64,000 nt of DNA, from contig OX424569.1 in assembly GCA_949152475.1 (NCBI GenBank), positions 30,487,950-30,551,949 of the forward strand, written 5' to 3'. A program made the position numbers and the translations under genes. Of this stretch, positions 1-9,859 are shown piece by piece (the first letter of the stretch is position 1; each line of letters begins with the position of its first letter). The notes under the pieces were generated by a model. The model was not told the origin of the DNA and made no database searches. It was given only the letters and a program-made list of their open reading frames with translations. The stretch is from Terebella lapidaria (taxonomy: Eukaryota > Annelida > Polychaeta > Terebellida > Terebellidae).

Positions 1-1257
1 CATGTCACTCCCATGCTTACTGGACACGATTGGTTCACAAGTTGTGTGATGTTGACCCGGTGTGGTGCAGAGCTTTTCAATTTCACAGTTCACTGTCTTC
101 ATTGTTCAAAATTGCGACTTGCTACTTTCATGGCATTCAATTTACGTTAGCAAACAATATTGTAGTTGCGTTCAGTTTCGTCGTGTTAAATATTGAAATT
201 GGTGGTTTCCGCCCTAAAAAATCCGAAATACTGGGACAATCAATGAGTATGTTTTGAAATAAATGACCATTTCCCTGTTGCATGGTTCTGGGTCTATGTG
301 TTGCATCACATAATTCCATGTTATGAAACAGGATATTGATTCATTGCGGGATTGTGTGGCATTGATAAATGTAGTATATGATGAAATTTTATATTGGACG
401 GACTTCATGAAATTGAATATTGGACGGACTTCATGAAAATAAATTTTGAAAGTGAATCAGCCAAGCCATGTGCATTTTATTGCCTTGAATGAAGGAGAAG
501 TGAATGTGTATGTACCTGTTCATGTTTATGGTTTGTAAATTCTATTCTTTAAATATCTATGACATGTTTTGCGATTCCTGTTCAGAGCAATGTGACCCAA
601 CGCCTCTCCGATCATGACCCAATATGTTACGTGCCCACTGAATATTTATTTCATGATCGATGCTATGAAAGTGGGAGATTTTAAGATGATCTCCCATGGT
701 TTGCCGTCGACGGACGACTGATGGTACTGACACATATGATTCTTCTTTATCACACACGGGACTAGCTGAATTTCCAGGGAATGGGAGCTTGGCACTTTCC
801 GTTGCGGATCAATTTGGATAGATTTATTAAATTAATAATTGGGTGTTTTCAGGACCACCCACTTTGCATAATACATGTACGGCGATTTTCGTTGTTGTTG
901 TTGTTGTTGACCCCACACGCGTTTATCAGACCATCACGGAAAACATTAAGTGTGTATACGCATATGACGGAAGCAATCATCAGGCAAACACTCATGTTTC
1001 ATCATGAATCGCATCAAAGGTTTAATCGACTTTGTGAAACATTGTTCAGAAACAGGAATCGCCTACCTGATAAAACTAAAGTATACCTACAATATCAAAT
1101 GTTAACAAGATTGGTTAATGGTTTGATTAATATGTTTGATTCAATGCAGCTGAATGATAACGTATTTTATGTAATACTGTTCCTCTAATGAAGGAGAATG
1201 TCCAGGTTTTTCAGGTCTCATCGTGATTTATTATGAATAAATGTAAGTATCAATCTA
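1..1257 (+). repeat. Repeat module A, copy 1 (cut by window edge)
   Basis: This block realigns, with scattered substitutions and small indels, to 6051-7290. Shared landmarks are the opening GTCACTCCCATGCT, the two GGACGGACTTC boxes (around 398 and 424) and the TTGTTG run near 895. The copy begins inside the module, since copy 2 has related open sequence before 6051. Shorter, more diverged stretches of the same module lie at 24960-25270 and 27840-28150. It ends where the second copy is interrupted by the LINE, so 1235-1260 is the empty site for that insertion. Nothing identifies its origin. Confidence 0.85.
781..1188 (+). pseudogene. Open frame in module A, copy 1 (unidentified)
   Basis: An ATG-started frame of 135 codons. 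The C-terminal half (motifs such as FNRLC, YLQYQML and LINMFDSMQL) is also open in the second copy at 6762-7211. I recognise no family. Most differences between the two copies change the amino acid, which is what neutral decay predicts, not a protein under constraint. No promoter or splice context is evident. It may be a fossil exon of the gene from which the tandem array arose, or an accidental open frame. Confidence 0.25.
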
Positions 1258-3660
1258 TTACTACCGATAAAGCCAAATTTTGATGATTCCAATAACAAAC
1301 GTAAAATACAACTTTTGCAATAGAAACAAAACCCGACCAAATACTTTATAGCGGGACAAAGGTACACAACCAAGGTACACATGCAATGTCAAAAATATCA
1401 AACTTTTTCGAAAAATAACTATTAATGTAAAAATGTGACCTGATCGATATTAATACATATGATAGCTATGTTATGTACAGAACCACGAGTATATATTATG
1501 TACAAAACAACAAACGTGTCCGTACCACGAAATTATGTACAAAACCACAAAAAATATTTCATTTCTGTTGACACATTGAACAATGTTTTAGCTTCAAGAC
1601 AATTCGTACATTCAGCCTACTGTAGATCACCCCGTATTTTAGCATAAACCGGAACGTGTTTCTACTGACGATTACTCCCACGCCCAGACGCTACAATAGA
1701 AGAACGTCATCCGCAAATCCTAATAAAGTAGACCCGATTGTAGTCCAGAACCTTTCAATTTCACAGCCCACCGATTTCTCTCTCCACAATTGAGGTTATC
1801 TTTTATGCAATGCTGTGAAATTGTCATAGCTAGCCACAACAGAATAGTTTGAACTCAAGCTCGACCTGTATTTGGCTTTAATTTATAAGAATTCATTTAT
1901 GAATAACTCTTCTCGAGAACACCATTTGATGTGAATATACAGCCTGTGATTTTTCTGAATAATTTCCGGAATCTTCCAACGCATTGGTATCACCATTAAC
2001 ACTCTTATCATGGAGTGAATAGTACTTCGATTTTGGTAATCCAGTTTCATTATTGACAGAAAGAACAACATATTTCAAAACTAACAGCAAACACATTTCT
2101 TTCAGTTATTGGGACATAAGGTCAGCAAGTGTCAATTTAAAGCTGCTTATTGCCAAAGCAGTTGGCGATATAAAAAAGTCCTTTGAATATATGGTGGTAA
2201 AATGGTGCTACTGACATATCTGGGGTCGGCACATGATTACTGATATGCAATGTACCTAGACTGGAATAATAAAAGTCTCATTGCATACAGGCAATGGTAT
2301 TAGTTATTTTTTTGTTAATGACACATATATGGTGTCTCGAATGCGTTCTTATGAATCAAACTAAAGGAATCATAACGTGCTAAAGCAACATACAACACAT
2401 TATATTGTTATCCATTTGGTCAGATAATTTTGCACGCATTTGAGCATTTATTGTCATTTAATATTATCCTGTTTGTGAATTCAATGAAGTTTATTACCTG
2501 GCACAAACGGAATTCAGATAAGGTTAACCCTACACTTACTCGACCAAATAAAATTAAAGCAAAGGTCCTGGTCGATCAATAGATCATGTCTGGATTTTGG
2601 AGAGGATGGGTGTCAAGAAACAAATTCGATATATGTTAGACATTGATGCGAGCTCGAATTTATTGTCTTATGTAATGTTACTACAGTAAAATATATATCT
2701 GCAGGCCTGAATATTCCTCACTTTACAGGGAAAGCGAAGCAAAACCACTTATTTGATGGCATGGAAGATATTTTATTAAGGATTTTTTCACAGAACCAAA
2801 ATATCTTGATTTGTGAGCCAAAATAGGAGTATGGTTACCATGACAATGAAAATTTTGACAGATTCGTGGGTTATTTGCATTATATACTTGATTGCAAGGA
2901 TGAAACACGCTCAACGGCTAACAATGTGTTTACATTTAGAGTAATTAAAATCTAATTAAATGAAACCCAATCGATGACGTCATGCATAACTAATGAGCTG
3001 CCTCGAGTACTCCCAGAAGAGCAAAACAAACATGAGCATAACTTCGGAACAAATCAAGATATTTTGGTTCTGTAAAAACTATCGAATTCCTTGCAAACAG
3101 ATCAATCATACTATCAAATAGGTTTTTTGCTTCGCTTCCCCTTTAAACTATTGGTAAAATGTCAGGAGAAAATAAATAAGTTATTTTGTCCCTGGAACGT
3201 GAATGTTTTCATTGTGCTTAAGGCATACACGATTATATCACGACTTCGGTGGACACTGCTTTACTTTCGTCATATCCGAATTGACCAACTGTGCAACATC
3301 CACTATTTCCAGCATTATCTTGGAAGTGATGTCCCACAAGAAGCTCTCGTTATCCTCAAAGATCATCGATGATTTGAACACCAGCGGTCATTGCAATAAA
3401 ATGATACATGAGACAAAGGAAAACGGGAACACAAAGAGAACCAGGGATTATATTGCACTGTCAAAGATGGTAATTCGTATGATACATCAAAGGCAATTAA
3501 GTGATTTTATGTCGAACATCCATTATTTAATAAATGATCACTAATAATTGAGTTGAATTAATGCTATGTGATTCGTCGAGTGTGAATTGTCATTAGTTGT
3601 ATGCTTAAAATAAATTGAACCAATGATACACGATTGACATGTCATTTCATGTGCATATTT
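1258..3660 (+). repeat. Repeat module B, copy 1
   Basis: Co-linear with 21445-24594 and 25423-27469. Shared landmarks are a segment containing CCCGTATTTTAGCATA (about 1630), CAATTTCACAGCCCACCGAT (about 1755), AATTTCCGGAATCTTCCAAC (about 1961), the CGACCAAATAAAATTAAAGC box (2541), and a coding-looking stretch at 3203-3544 with the motif QEAL.LLKDH. It lacks the foldback element of copy 2 and the G-rich insert of copy 3. It therefore supplies the empty-site sequence for both. Confidence 0.85.
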
Positions 3661-4180
3661 CGATAAATATTCCGAGTCATCAAGATCTTCCCCACCTGGG
3701 CCCCCTATGGAAGTCGTCCCCGAGGCCTGACTGGGCTTTACCCGAACAGGGACAAGGAGTTCATGGCGTGAGCTCACCTGTCGTGCTCAGTCTCTGGACA
3801 ACTCCGGCCACAAAACATGTGGCCACAGTACCTATAGTCGAGTCGTGAGCACGAGAGATGACTTAACAGCCACTGTTACAGTATAGTGGATAAGAGGATT
3901 AGAGAGCGAACAAGAATGTGTTTAGAAAGAATCTCCTGCCAGGATCTTTGGGCAAAATCGCCACACTATTTTTTGTACTTTTTTCTGGCCAATTCCCGAT
4001 CGTATGGTGTACGACCGATGGCCGTAGGACGAAAACTCTCCATTATCGCCTGATGTTGAAAAATTGGGGGTCACGATTTTGTTTATTTTTGGCCAGCGAC
4101 GTTTAAGTGCAAGATAATACATATGATATATGAGATAATATATGTTCCATGCAGTACATAGAACGCTGAACGCTTCTGAA
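3661..4180. other. GC-richer insert in module B, unidentified
   Basis: Downstream of CATATTTCGATAAAT the sequence departs from the other module B copies and becomes noticeably richer in G and C (roughly 3680-3860) before returning to AT-rich sequence. I see no terminal repeats, no coding frame of conviction and no microsatellite tail. It could be a degraded SINE or a piece of another element. Confidence 0.4.
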
Positions 4181-5771
4181 CGATACACGATTGTATGAAA
4201 TGATTTATTTATAACTGTTCAATTGATAATGGTTAAATGACATAAATTTGTCTAGCTGAAAACGTACTTTTTTTATGTTGTGTATTAATGTTTGGTACTT
4301 TACAGTATCTTATTTTGAATCGTAATAAATCACTGGCATTGAGTAGGTTTGTGTTTAATGTCTATATTGAATTCATAAATACTTAGACAAAAATTAGTTC
4401 CTGTACAATAAATTTGTGTCCAACTTTTGTAAAGAAATTTGATCCATCGTATGCTTCTCCGATGATGACTCAATATCTCAAGTGAACACGGAATGCCCAC
4501 TAGATGGTCACTGATATGAGAGTCTGAGAAACAGACTTCATGGCGTCCGCTTGCGTAATAATGATGAACTCAGCATGATTTCCAAGGGGTTCCTCTTTGC
4601 CTGGTGATCGATATGCCTGATATATCGATATTTCATCATGAATAACAGCAAAAGTTGATGTCAAATTTGTATAAATTGTGTTCAAAAGCAGAAAGCACAG
4701 ACTGGAAAGAACACCACAGCATCAAACGCAATTAAACGATGCCGAAATGATGAAATTGATGTGTGTTATATCTGTTTGTCTAGCTGTATGACATTGGGTT
4801 TACATGGCATACCAAATCTATGAAATAGTAAATGTTCAAGTAGTTGTAGTAAATGTCGAAATAACAATATAAAATCTGATGTTTCCACACAACGGACCTC
4901 TTTCAGCTGACGATTACGCCCACTTCGCTAGAGAAACGTCATCCACAAATCTCAATAAGCACGACCGAATTGTGGTTGAGATCCTTCCAATTTCACAGGG
5001 CACTGATTTCCTCTCCACAATTGTGGTAGTATTTTATTCAATTTGTGCAATTACTTTTGCTGGCAACAACAAATTTGCTCAAACCCGAGATTTGGCTTTG
5101 GCATTGTACTTCTCGTGCACTGAAAATGTTTTTTGGCTCAACCACTGTGAAGAACACCATTCGATGTAGGAATACACGCTATAAATTCATGGAATTTTGG
5201 ATTCGCCCTTTGCAATGCCTTTATTATTCACATTAAAAAAAAAACAATTCAAAACTTTTTTTCACAGCGTTATATTTTACCCACGTAAGTTCAACCAATG
5301 CCAATTCAAAGATGCCTATCAAAAATGTTTATGTATACCCAAGCACCGTATTAGTTCATATTACGTCTAGATATAAGTAGGCATGGATATTCCATCGATC
5401 CAATCCAAATAGTATACATATATACTGAGGGTATAATGTCAGGCAACAATGTCCGTTACGGTGCTCCGGGAAGGCGAACTTTCCTGTCCAACATGTATTG
5501 AGGTGTTGAGGAATATTTAATATTATTTCACCTATATTCAGGTTACAACAAGAAGCGCTCGCTCTTCTCAAAGATCATCCGATCGTTTGTTACAACAGGG
5601 ACCATTTGGATTCGAGTAATATATCAGACAGAACAAGATGGAAAATACAATTGGGAAAGACATATCTAGCGACTTTTTTGCACTGTCAAAGATAATAACT
5701 CATTTCATGCATCATTCACAATTTATGAATTTGGTGACTCGAAACTCACATTGGTTGCTAAGAAATGATGA
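4181..5771 (+). repeat. Strongly diverged A and B module remnants
   Basis: Parts of this stretch still align to module A (4440-4500, compare 600-660) and module B (4879-5170, compare 1655-1860; 5540-5700, compare 3330-3500), but at much lower identity. The 4879-5169 frame is open here (motifs DDYAHFA, IVV, QTRDLALA), whereas the equivalent stretch in better preserved B copies has in-frame stops. That suggests an ancestral coding sequence decayed independently in each copy. The protein family is not recognised. Confidence 0.5.
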
Positions 5772-6050
5772 TTGTTTATTGCACGAGTCGATATGATGTC
5801 AGATTTTATTAATATTTCTGATAAATACATTTTGAACATTTTCATTCATGGAAATGTTTTATGGTCAAGCCCGCTTTTCGCACAGCGATTCCCAAATTGT
5901 GCCAGATTGACCGACTCCATATCTTTCCCTAAGAGCTTAGCATGGTCAGCCAAAGCTACATTCAGAAACATTTTCAGTGGGAGAGCCATTTTCAACGTGA
6001 CATTGTGCGTTTACAAAAGGGCTATAAGATGCAGCGGTCTACTCGATGAT
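5772..6050 (+). other. Open stretch upstream of module A copy 2
   Basis: An open frame begins at 5772 and runs into module A at 6051, reaching 6215. The corresponding part of copy 1 would lie before the window start, so it cannot be compared. There is no recognisable domain. Confidence 0.3.
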
Positions 6051-7290
6051 ATTGTCACTCCCATGCTCACTGGACACAATTGGTTCACAAGTTGTGTGAT
6101 GTTGACCCTGTGTGGTGCAGAGCTTTTCAATTCCACAGTTCAATGTCTTCACTGTTCAAAATTGCGACTTACTACTCTCATGGCATTTAACTCACGTCAG
6201 CGAACAATATTGTAGTTGCGTTCAGTTTGGTCGTGTTAAATATTGAAATTGGTGGTTTCCGCCCTAAAAAATCCGAGTTACTGGGACAATCAATGAGTAA
6301 GTTTTGAAATAAATGACCATTTCCCTGTTGCATGGTTCTGGGTCTATGTGATGCATCACATAATTCCATGTTATGAAGCAGGATATTGATTCATTGCGGG
6401 ATTGTGTGGCATTGATAAATGTAGTATATGATGAAATTTTATATTGGACGGACTTCTTGAAATTGAATATTGGACGGACTTCATAGAAATAAATTAAAAA
6501 TGAATCAGCCAAGCCATGTGCATTTTATTGCCATGAATGAAGTGAATTTGTATGTACCTGTTCATGTTTATGGTTTGTAAATTCTTTTCTTTAAATATCT
6601 ATGACATGTTTTCGATTCCTGTTCAGAGCAATATGACCCAACGCCTCTCCAATCATGACCCAATATGTTACGTGCCAACTGAATATTCATTTCATGATCG
6701 ATGCTATGAAAGTTGGAGATTTTAAGATGATCTCCCATGGTTTGCCGTCGACGGACAACTGATGGTACTGACACACATGATTCTTCTTTATCACACTTGG
6801 GAGCTGAATTTCCAGGGAATGGGAGCTTGGCATTTTCCGTTGCGGATCAATTTGGATAGATTTATTAAATTAATAATTGGATGTGTTCAGGACCACCCAC
6901 TTTGTATAATACATGTACGGCGATTTTCGTTGTTGTTGTTGTTGTTGTTGACCCCACAAGCGTTAATCAGACCTCCACGGAAAACCCAAGGTGTGTATAC
7001 GCATATGATGGAAGCAATCATCAGGCAAACACTCATGTTTCATCGTGAATCGCATCAAAGGTTTAATCGACTTTGTGAATCACTGTTCAGAAACAGGAAG
7101 CGCCTACCTGATAAAACTAAAGAATACCTACAATATCAAATGTTAACAAGATTGGTCAATGGTTTGATTAATATGTTTGATTCAATGCAGCTGAATGATA
7201 ACGTATTTTGATGTCATACTGTTCCTCTAATGAAGGTAAATGTCCAGGTTTTTCAGGTCTCATCGTGATTTATTATGAATAGATGTAAGT
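6051..7290 (+). repeat. Repeat module A, copy 2
   Basis: Aligns along its whole length to 1-1250. The right end (GAATAGATGTAAG, 7277-7289) corresponds to 1235-1247 of copy 1. There copy 1 continues directly into module B, while here a LINE intervenes and module B resumes at 21445. Confidence 0.85.
6762..7211 (+). pseudogene. Open frame in module A, copy 2 (unidentified)
   Basis: A 149-codon open frame whose last ~130 codons match the 781-1188 frame, with about a dozen mostly amino-acid-changing differences in the best aligned part. It contains a leucine run from a TTG microsatellite and then a basic region. No family is recognised, and it is most likely a relic. Confidence 0.25.
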
Positions 7291-7343
7291 ATTATTATGA
7301 ATAGATGTAAGAATAGATGTAAGCTCTGCACCACACAGGGTCA
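7277..7343 (+). repeat. Complex 5' junction of the LINE
   Basis: The target motif GAATAGATGTAA(G) occurs three times (7277-7289, 7299-7310, 7311-7323), whereas the unfilled site at 1235-1247 has one copy. Positions 7321-7343 are the exact reverse complement of 6103-6125 in the neighbouring module A. Such filler fits template switching while the LINE's 5' end was being attached. Confidence 0.75.
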
Positions 7344-7410
7344 TTGCTCTCTTTTATCTTGCACTGTTCATCGTTTTCCCCTGAAGTCTGGGTGACTTCA
7401 ATGCACCAAA

Positions 7411-7937
7411 ATGGATATAAGACACGTGCTCGTTGGATGGTGTATTCTGGTGTCCATTTCGTCTTTGGTTTCTGCACAAACTTTGCCAGAATGTGACCGT
7501 TTAATACAGTATACAAGGGACGAATTATTCGCCATTAAAGCCAAGCCATGGGCTAATCCGTCACGCAGTGAAAACTCGACCCTACCTAAGGAAATTAGAC
7601 GCAGAAAGCGAGGATCAAGGGCCGGTCTGGGGAGACGGCTACGGTCGCGCAAACACAAGCTATACCTGCCATCAGTTATTATGGGGAACGTTCAATCAAT
7701 TCGGAATAAAACAGATGAATTAGCAGCCAACTGTAGATACCTGCGAGAATTTAGAGACATTTCCTTGATGTCATTTTCTGAGACATGGCTTAGGAATACT
7801 GACCCCGACTCTCATGCTGCCATTGATGGATATAAACTACTTCGTGGGGACAGAGTACTCGAAGATGCGGATAAGAAAGGTGGAGGGGGCGTGTGTGTCT
7901 TCGTTAATGACAAGTGGTGCCATCCGAACAATGCTAG
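7411..7937 (+). pseudogene. LINE ORF, N-terminus and start of APE endonuclease (interrupted)
   Basis: Starts at ATG 7411 with a hydrophobic N-terminal segment (residues ~6-22), then a basic linker (~60-85). The beginning of an apurinic-like endonuclease domain follows, with NVQSIRNK (N motif), SETWL (catalytic Glu motif) and a Gly-rich GGGGVCVFVN strand. The frame runs on past 7937 to a stop at 8091, but everything after codon ~175 is LTR sequence. The domain resumes at 18903. In related LINEs this enzyme nicks target DNA to prime reverse transcription. This copy is dead because of the 11-kb insertion and a later frameshift. Confidence 0.85.
7934..7937. repeat. Target-site duplication, left (CTAG)
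   Basis: CTAG directly before the 5' LTR matches CTAG directly after the 3' LTR. The restored site reads through the LINE endonuclease codons N-N-A-S-I-K in one frame, which confirms the ends. Confidence 0.85.
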
Positions 7938-8237
7938 TGTAGTAGAAACAGCTAGTAGAAACAGCAAGTGCTGCCACCTGGGGAATATAAACGAAATTTA
8001 TCAAGTATTTAGTGCTGCCCCTATCGACTATAACCTCCGTCATCCCCCGTACGGTGCTGCCCCTGTGGGAGGAACACGAGATACAGGGTAGAAGAACGCC
8101 AACCCCCGAGAAGAACGGACCGGATCTCCGCTGCTGCTGATCGTCGCTGTGTCGGAGCCGCGGATTGCCGTTCTTGATTCCTTCTTCTCAACTTGTCACT
8201 GGTATTTATCCAAGTATTATAAACCAGTTATACTATA
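7938..8237 (+). repeat. 5' LTR
   Basis: 300 bp, apparently identical to 18603-18902. Ends are near-inverted (TGTAGTA at the left, TACTATA at the right); the right end is TA where CA is usual. A TATA-like TATAAA lies at 7986-7991 and could drive transcription. I find no AATAAA inside the LTR. Confidence 0.95.
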
Positions 8238-8239
8238 TT

Positions 8240-8253
8240 TGGTGTCAGAAGTG
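8240..8253 (+). other. Primer-binding site, tRNA-Leu type
   Basis: TGGTGTCAGAAGTG begins two bases after the LTR. It is complementary to the 3' end of animal tRNA-Leu including CCA. The next bases (ATTCGA) also match the TΨC-arm complement after skipping GG, extending the interaction. tRNA-Leu priming is known for several Ty3/gypsy lineages. Confidence 0.8.
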
Positions 8254-9376
8254 ATTCGAGCGCCTGTATAGTAATTATCAGTGACACTTAGAAAATATTT
8301 TTGCATGGAAAATTTCCATGTGCTTTCACTGGTAACTTAGTGAAGCGTGACGAAAGGCCACCTAAACGTCCCGTATTGATTTTTTTTCACGGGCTTTGCA
8401 TTGCCGGGCCCTGTAATTGACTGGACAGTAGTCTAAAGTGTATAGCTCGTGTACATAAGGCACGCGCGCCGGATTAGAGAGTTGTATAATTTAGCTTGTC
8501 CTGTCTTCGACATGGGACGGGCTGTCACTGTAAATTTACAGTAACAGTTAGTTTACTCAGAATTTTGCCATTATCAGTTTGTTTCTGTCTCTGTCATAGC
8601 ACAAACTGTACTATAATTAGAAAGTTTTTTTTTTTTCACTTAGCATTGTGCTCAGTGTACATCAGCATATTTGAGTGATTTATAAACTGAACCAATTCTA
8701 GTTTGTAGATTACGTTAGTATAAAAAGTTAAACATTTCTGGTATATTGTAAATTTTTCAAAACAACTTAGTTTTCACTAAATTGTAGTGGATCTAATTTA
8801 ATCTTCAATATTTTGAAGTGTATTTTGAGTCAGATATTTCTGTCCAGAATATAAAATAGATCTACATCTGTTTTTTTTTTTCTTATCTCATATTATACAT
8901 CTAAAAACTATTTCGGCAACTAGTCTATTAACGATAGATTAGTATTAATTTTTCAATTTTATAAATTTTGGAAATAAGTTAATTTTGAAAATAATTTAAA
9001 ATTTTCCTAAATAAAACTTTACATATTTTCATCTTGGGTATTTAGTTTATTTTACCTCATCACTTCCGGGTTTTGACTTTGTCTCAGATATTATCATCTT
9101 AGATAATTAGGGGTAGGAGTAGTGTGTATCTACTATATAATATCTGATATTACATACATTTTCGTGGTACTGCGCATTCGTTATATTGTGGATTTGCAAC
9201 TTCGTGCTTAGTCAGATTCACACTAAAGTGTGAACTTATAATATTATAGTATTCAACTGGTAAAATAATACATTATTTTCAATTTAACAAAATCAGTACG
9301 TCCTGTAATTAGATAAGACATCTAACACAAGTAACTAACACGTCGCTGTGAGCACACTCACGCAAGCAATTTCGAC
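8254..9376 (+). other. Long untranslated leader of the LTR element
   Basis: About 1.1 kb of mostly AT-rich sequence with T-runs (8627, 8873) and several upstream ATGs but no coding frame with conserved features. It should contain the packaging signal and any splice donor for a subgenomic RNA. A weak candidate donor is CTGGTAACTT near 8330, which I cannot confirm. Confidence 0.6.
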
Positions 9377-9859
9377 ATGGTGCTGATTGATTTAAACACC
9401 GCCACACTTGATGAGCTGAAAAGCATAAATGGCATTGGTGATGCTCGGGCCACAGCGATTCTTGGTCTACAATCATCAAGTCCGATAAGGATGCCTCAGT
9501 TGGTAGCCGCCACAAACCTGCCAGCCAGATTTTTCCAAGATCTCATCAGTGATTGCAAGATTGTCGACATCCCTGTTGATGTGGCAACTGATCCATCAAT
9601 TCCTGGTGCACTTGCTCACACCATGGAAGACCCACGGGATGCTGATTTTTCACCACTCCCCGTCCCGCAGTCACAGCACATAGATGCTCGTGATGAGGAA
9701 CTTCGAAGGAAGACGGAAGAAGTCAACTACTTGAACATGATGTTAGAACGTCAACAACAACAGATGGCGTACGATATGGGTATCGCTCTTCAACGCCAAA
9801 AAGATGAAATCAAGTACCAGCTGGAACTTCAAAAAAAAAAGAATGGAAGAGGAGTTTGA
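9377..9859 (+). CDS. gag: Gag N-terminal part: helix-hairpin-helix plus coiled coil
   Basis: 160 codons from ATG 9377, which has a good start context (G at -3 and +4). Residues 4-30 (DLNTATLDELKSINGIG and onward) form a ComEA/PsbU-style helix-hairpin-helix, a nonspecific DNA-binding fold unusual at the start of a Ty3-type Gag. Residues ~105-158 are Glu/Lys/Arg/Gln-rich with a probable coiled coil. The frame ends soon after a run of ten A's (9831-9840). The coiled-coil composition continues without a break in the +1 frame, the next ORF. The two frames are therefore parts of one Gag, linked either by slippage on the A-run or broken by a one-base indel or sequencing error. Confidence 0.8.
   Translation: MVLIDLNTATLDELKSINGIGDARATAILGLQSSSPIRMPQLVAATNLPARFFQDLISDCKIVDIPVDVATDPSIPGALAHTMEDPRDADFSPLPVPQSQHIDARDEELRRKTEEVNYLNMMLERQQQQMAYDMGIALQRQKDEIKYQLELQKKKNGRGV

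Larger units (their letters stand above)
7344..7937 (+). mobile_element. L2-like LINE, 5' segment
   Basis: The left portion of a non-LTR retrotransposon split by the LTR element. It holds a short 5' UTR and the start of the ORF. It continues at 18903 after the insertion, and joining the flanks at the CTAG duplication restores a continuous endonuclease frame. Classification as L2-like rests on the endonuclease and RT motif style and on the microsatellite-like 3' tail (21416-21444). Confidence 0.85.

Noticed and set aside
7938..8091. C-terminal 50 codons of the 7411 frame
   Set aside because: Read-through of the LINE frame into the 5' LTR, an insertion artefact.
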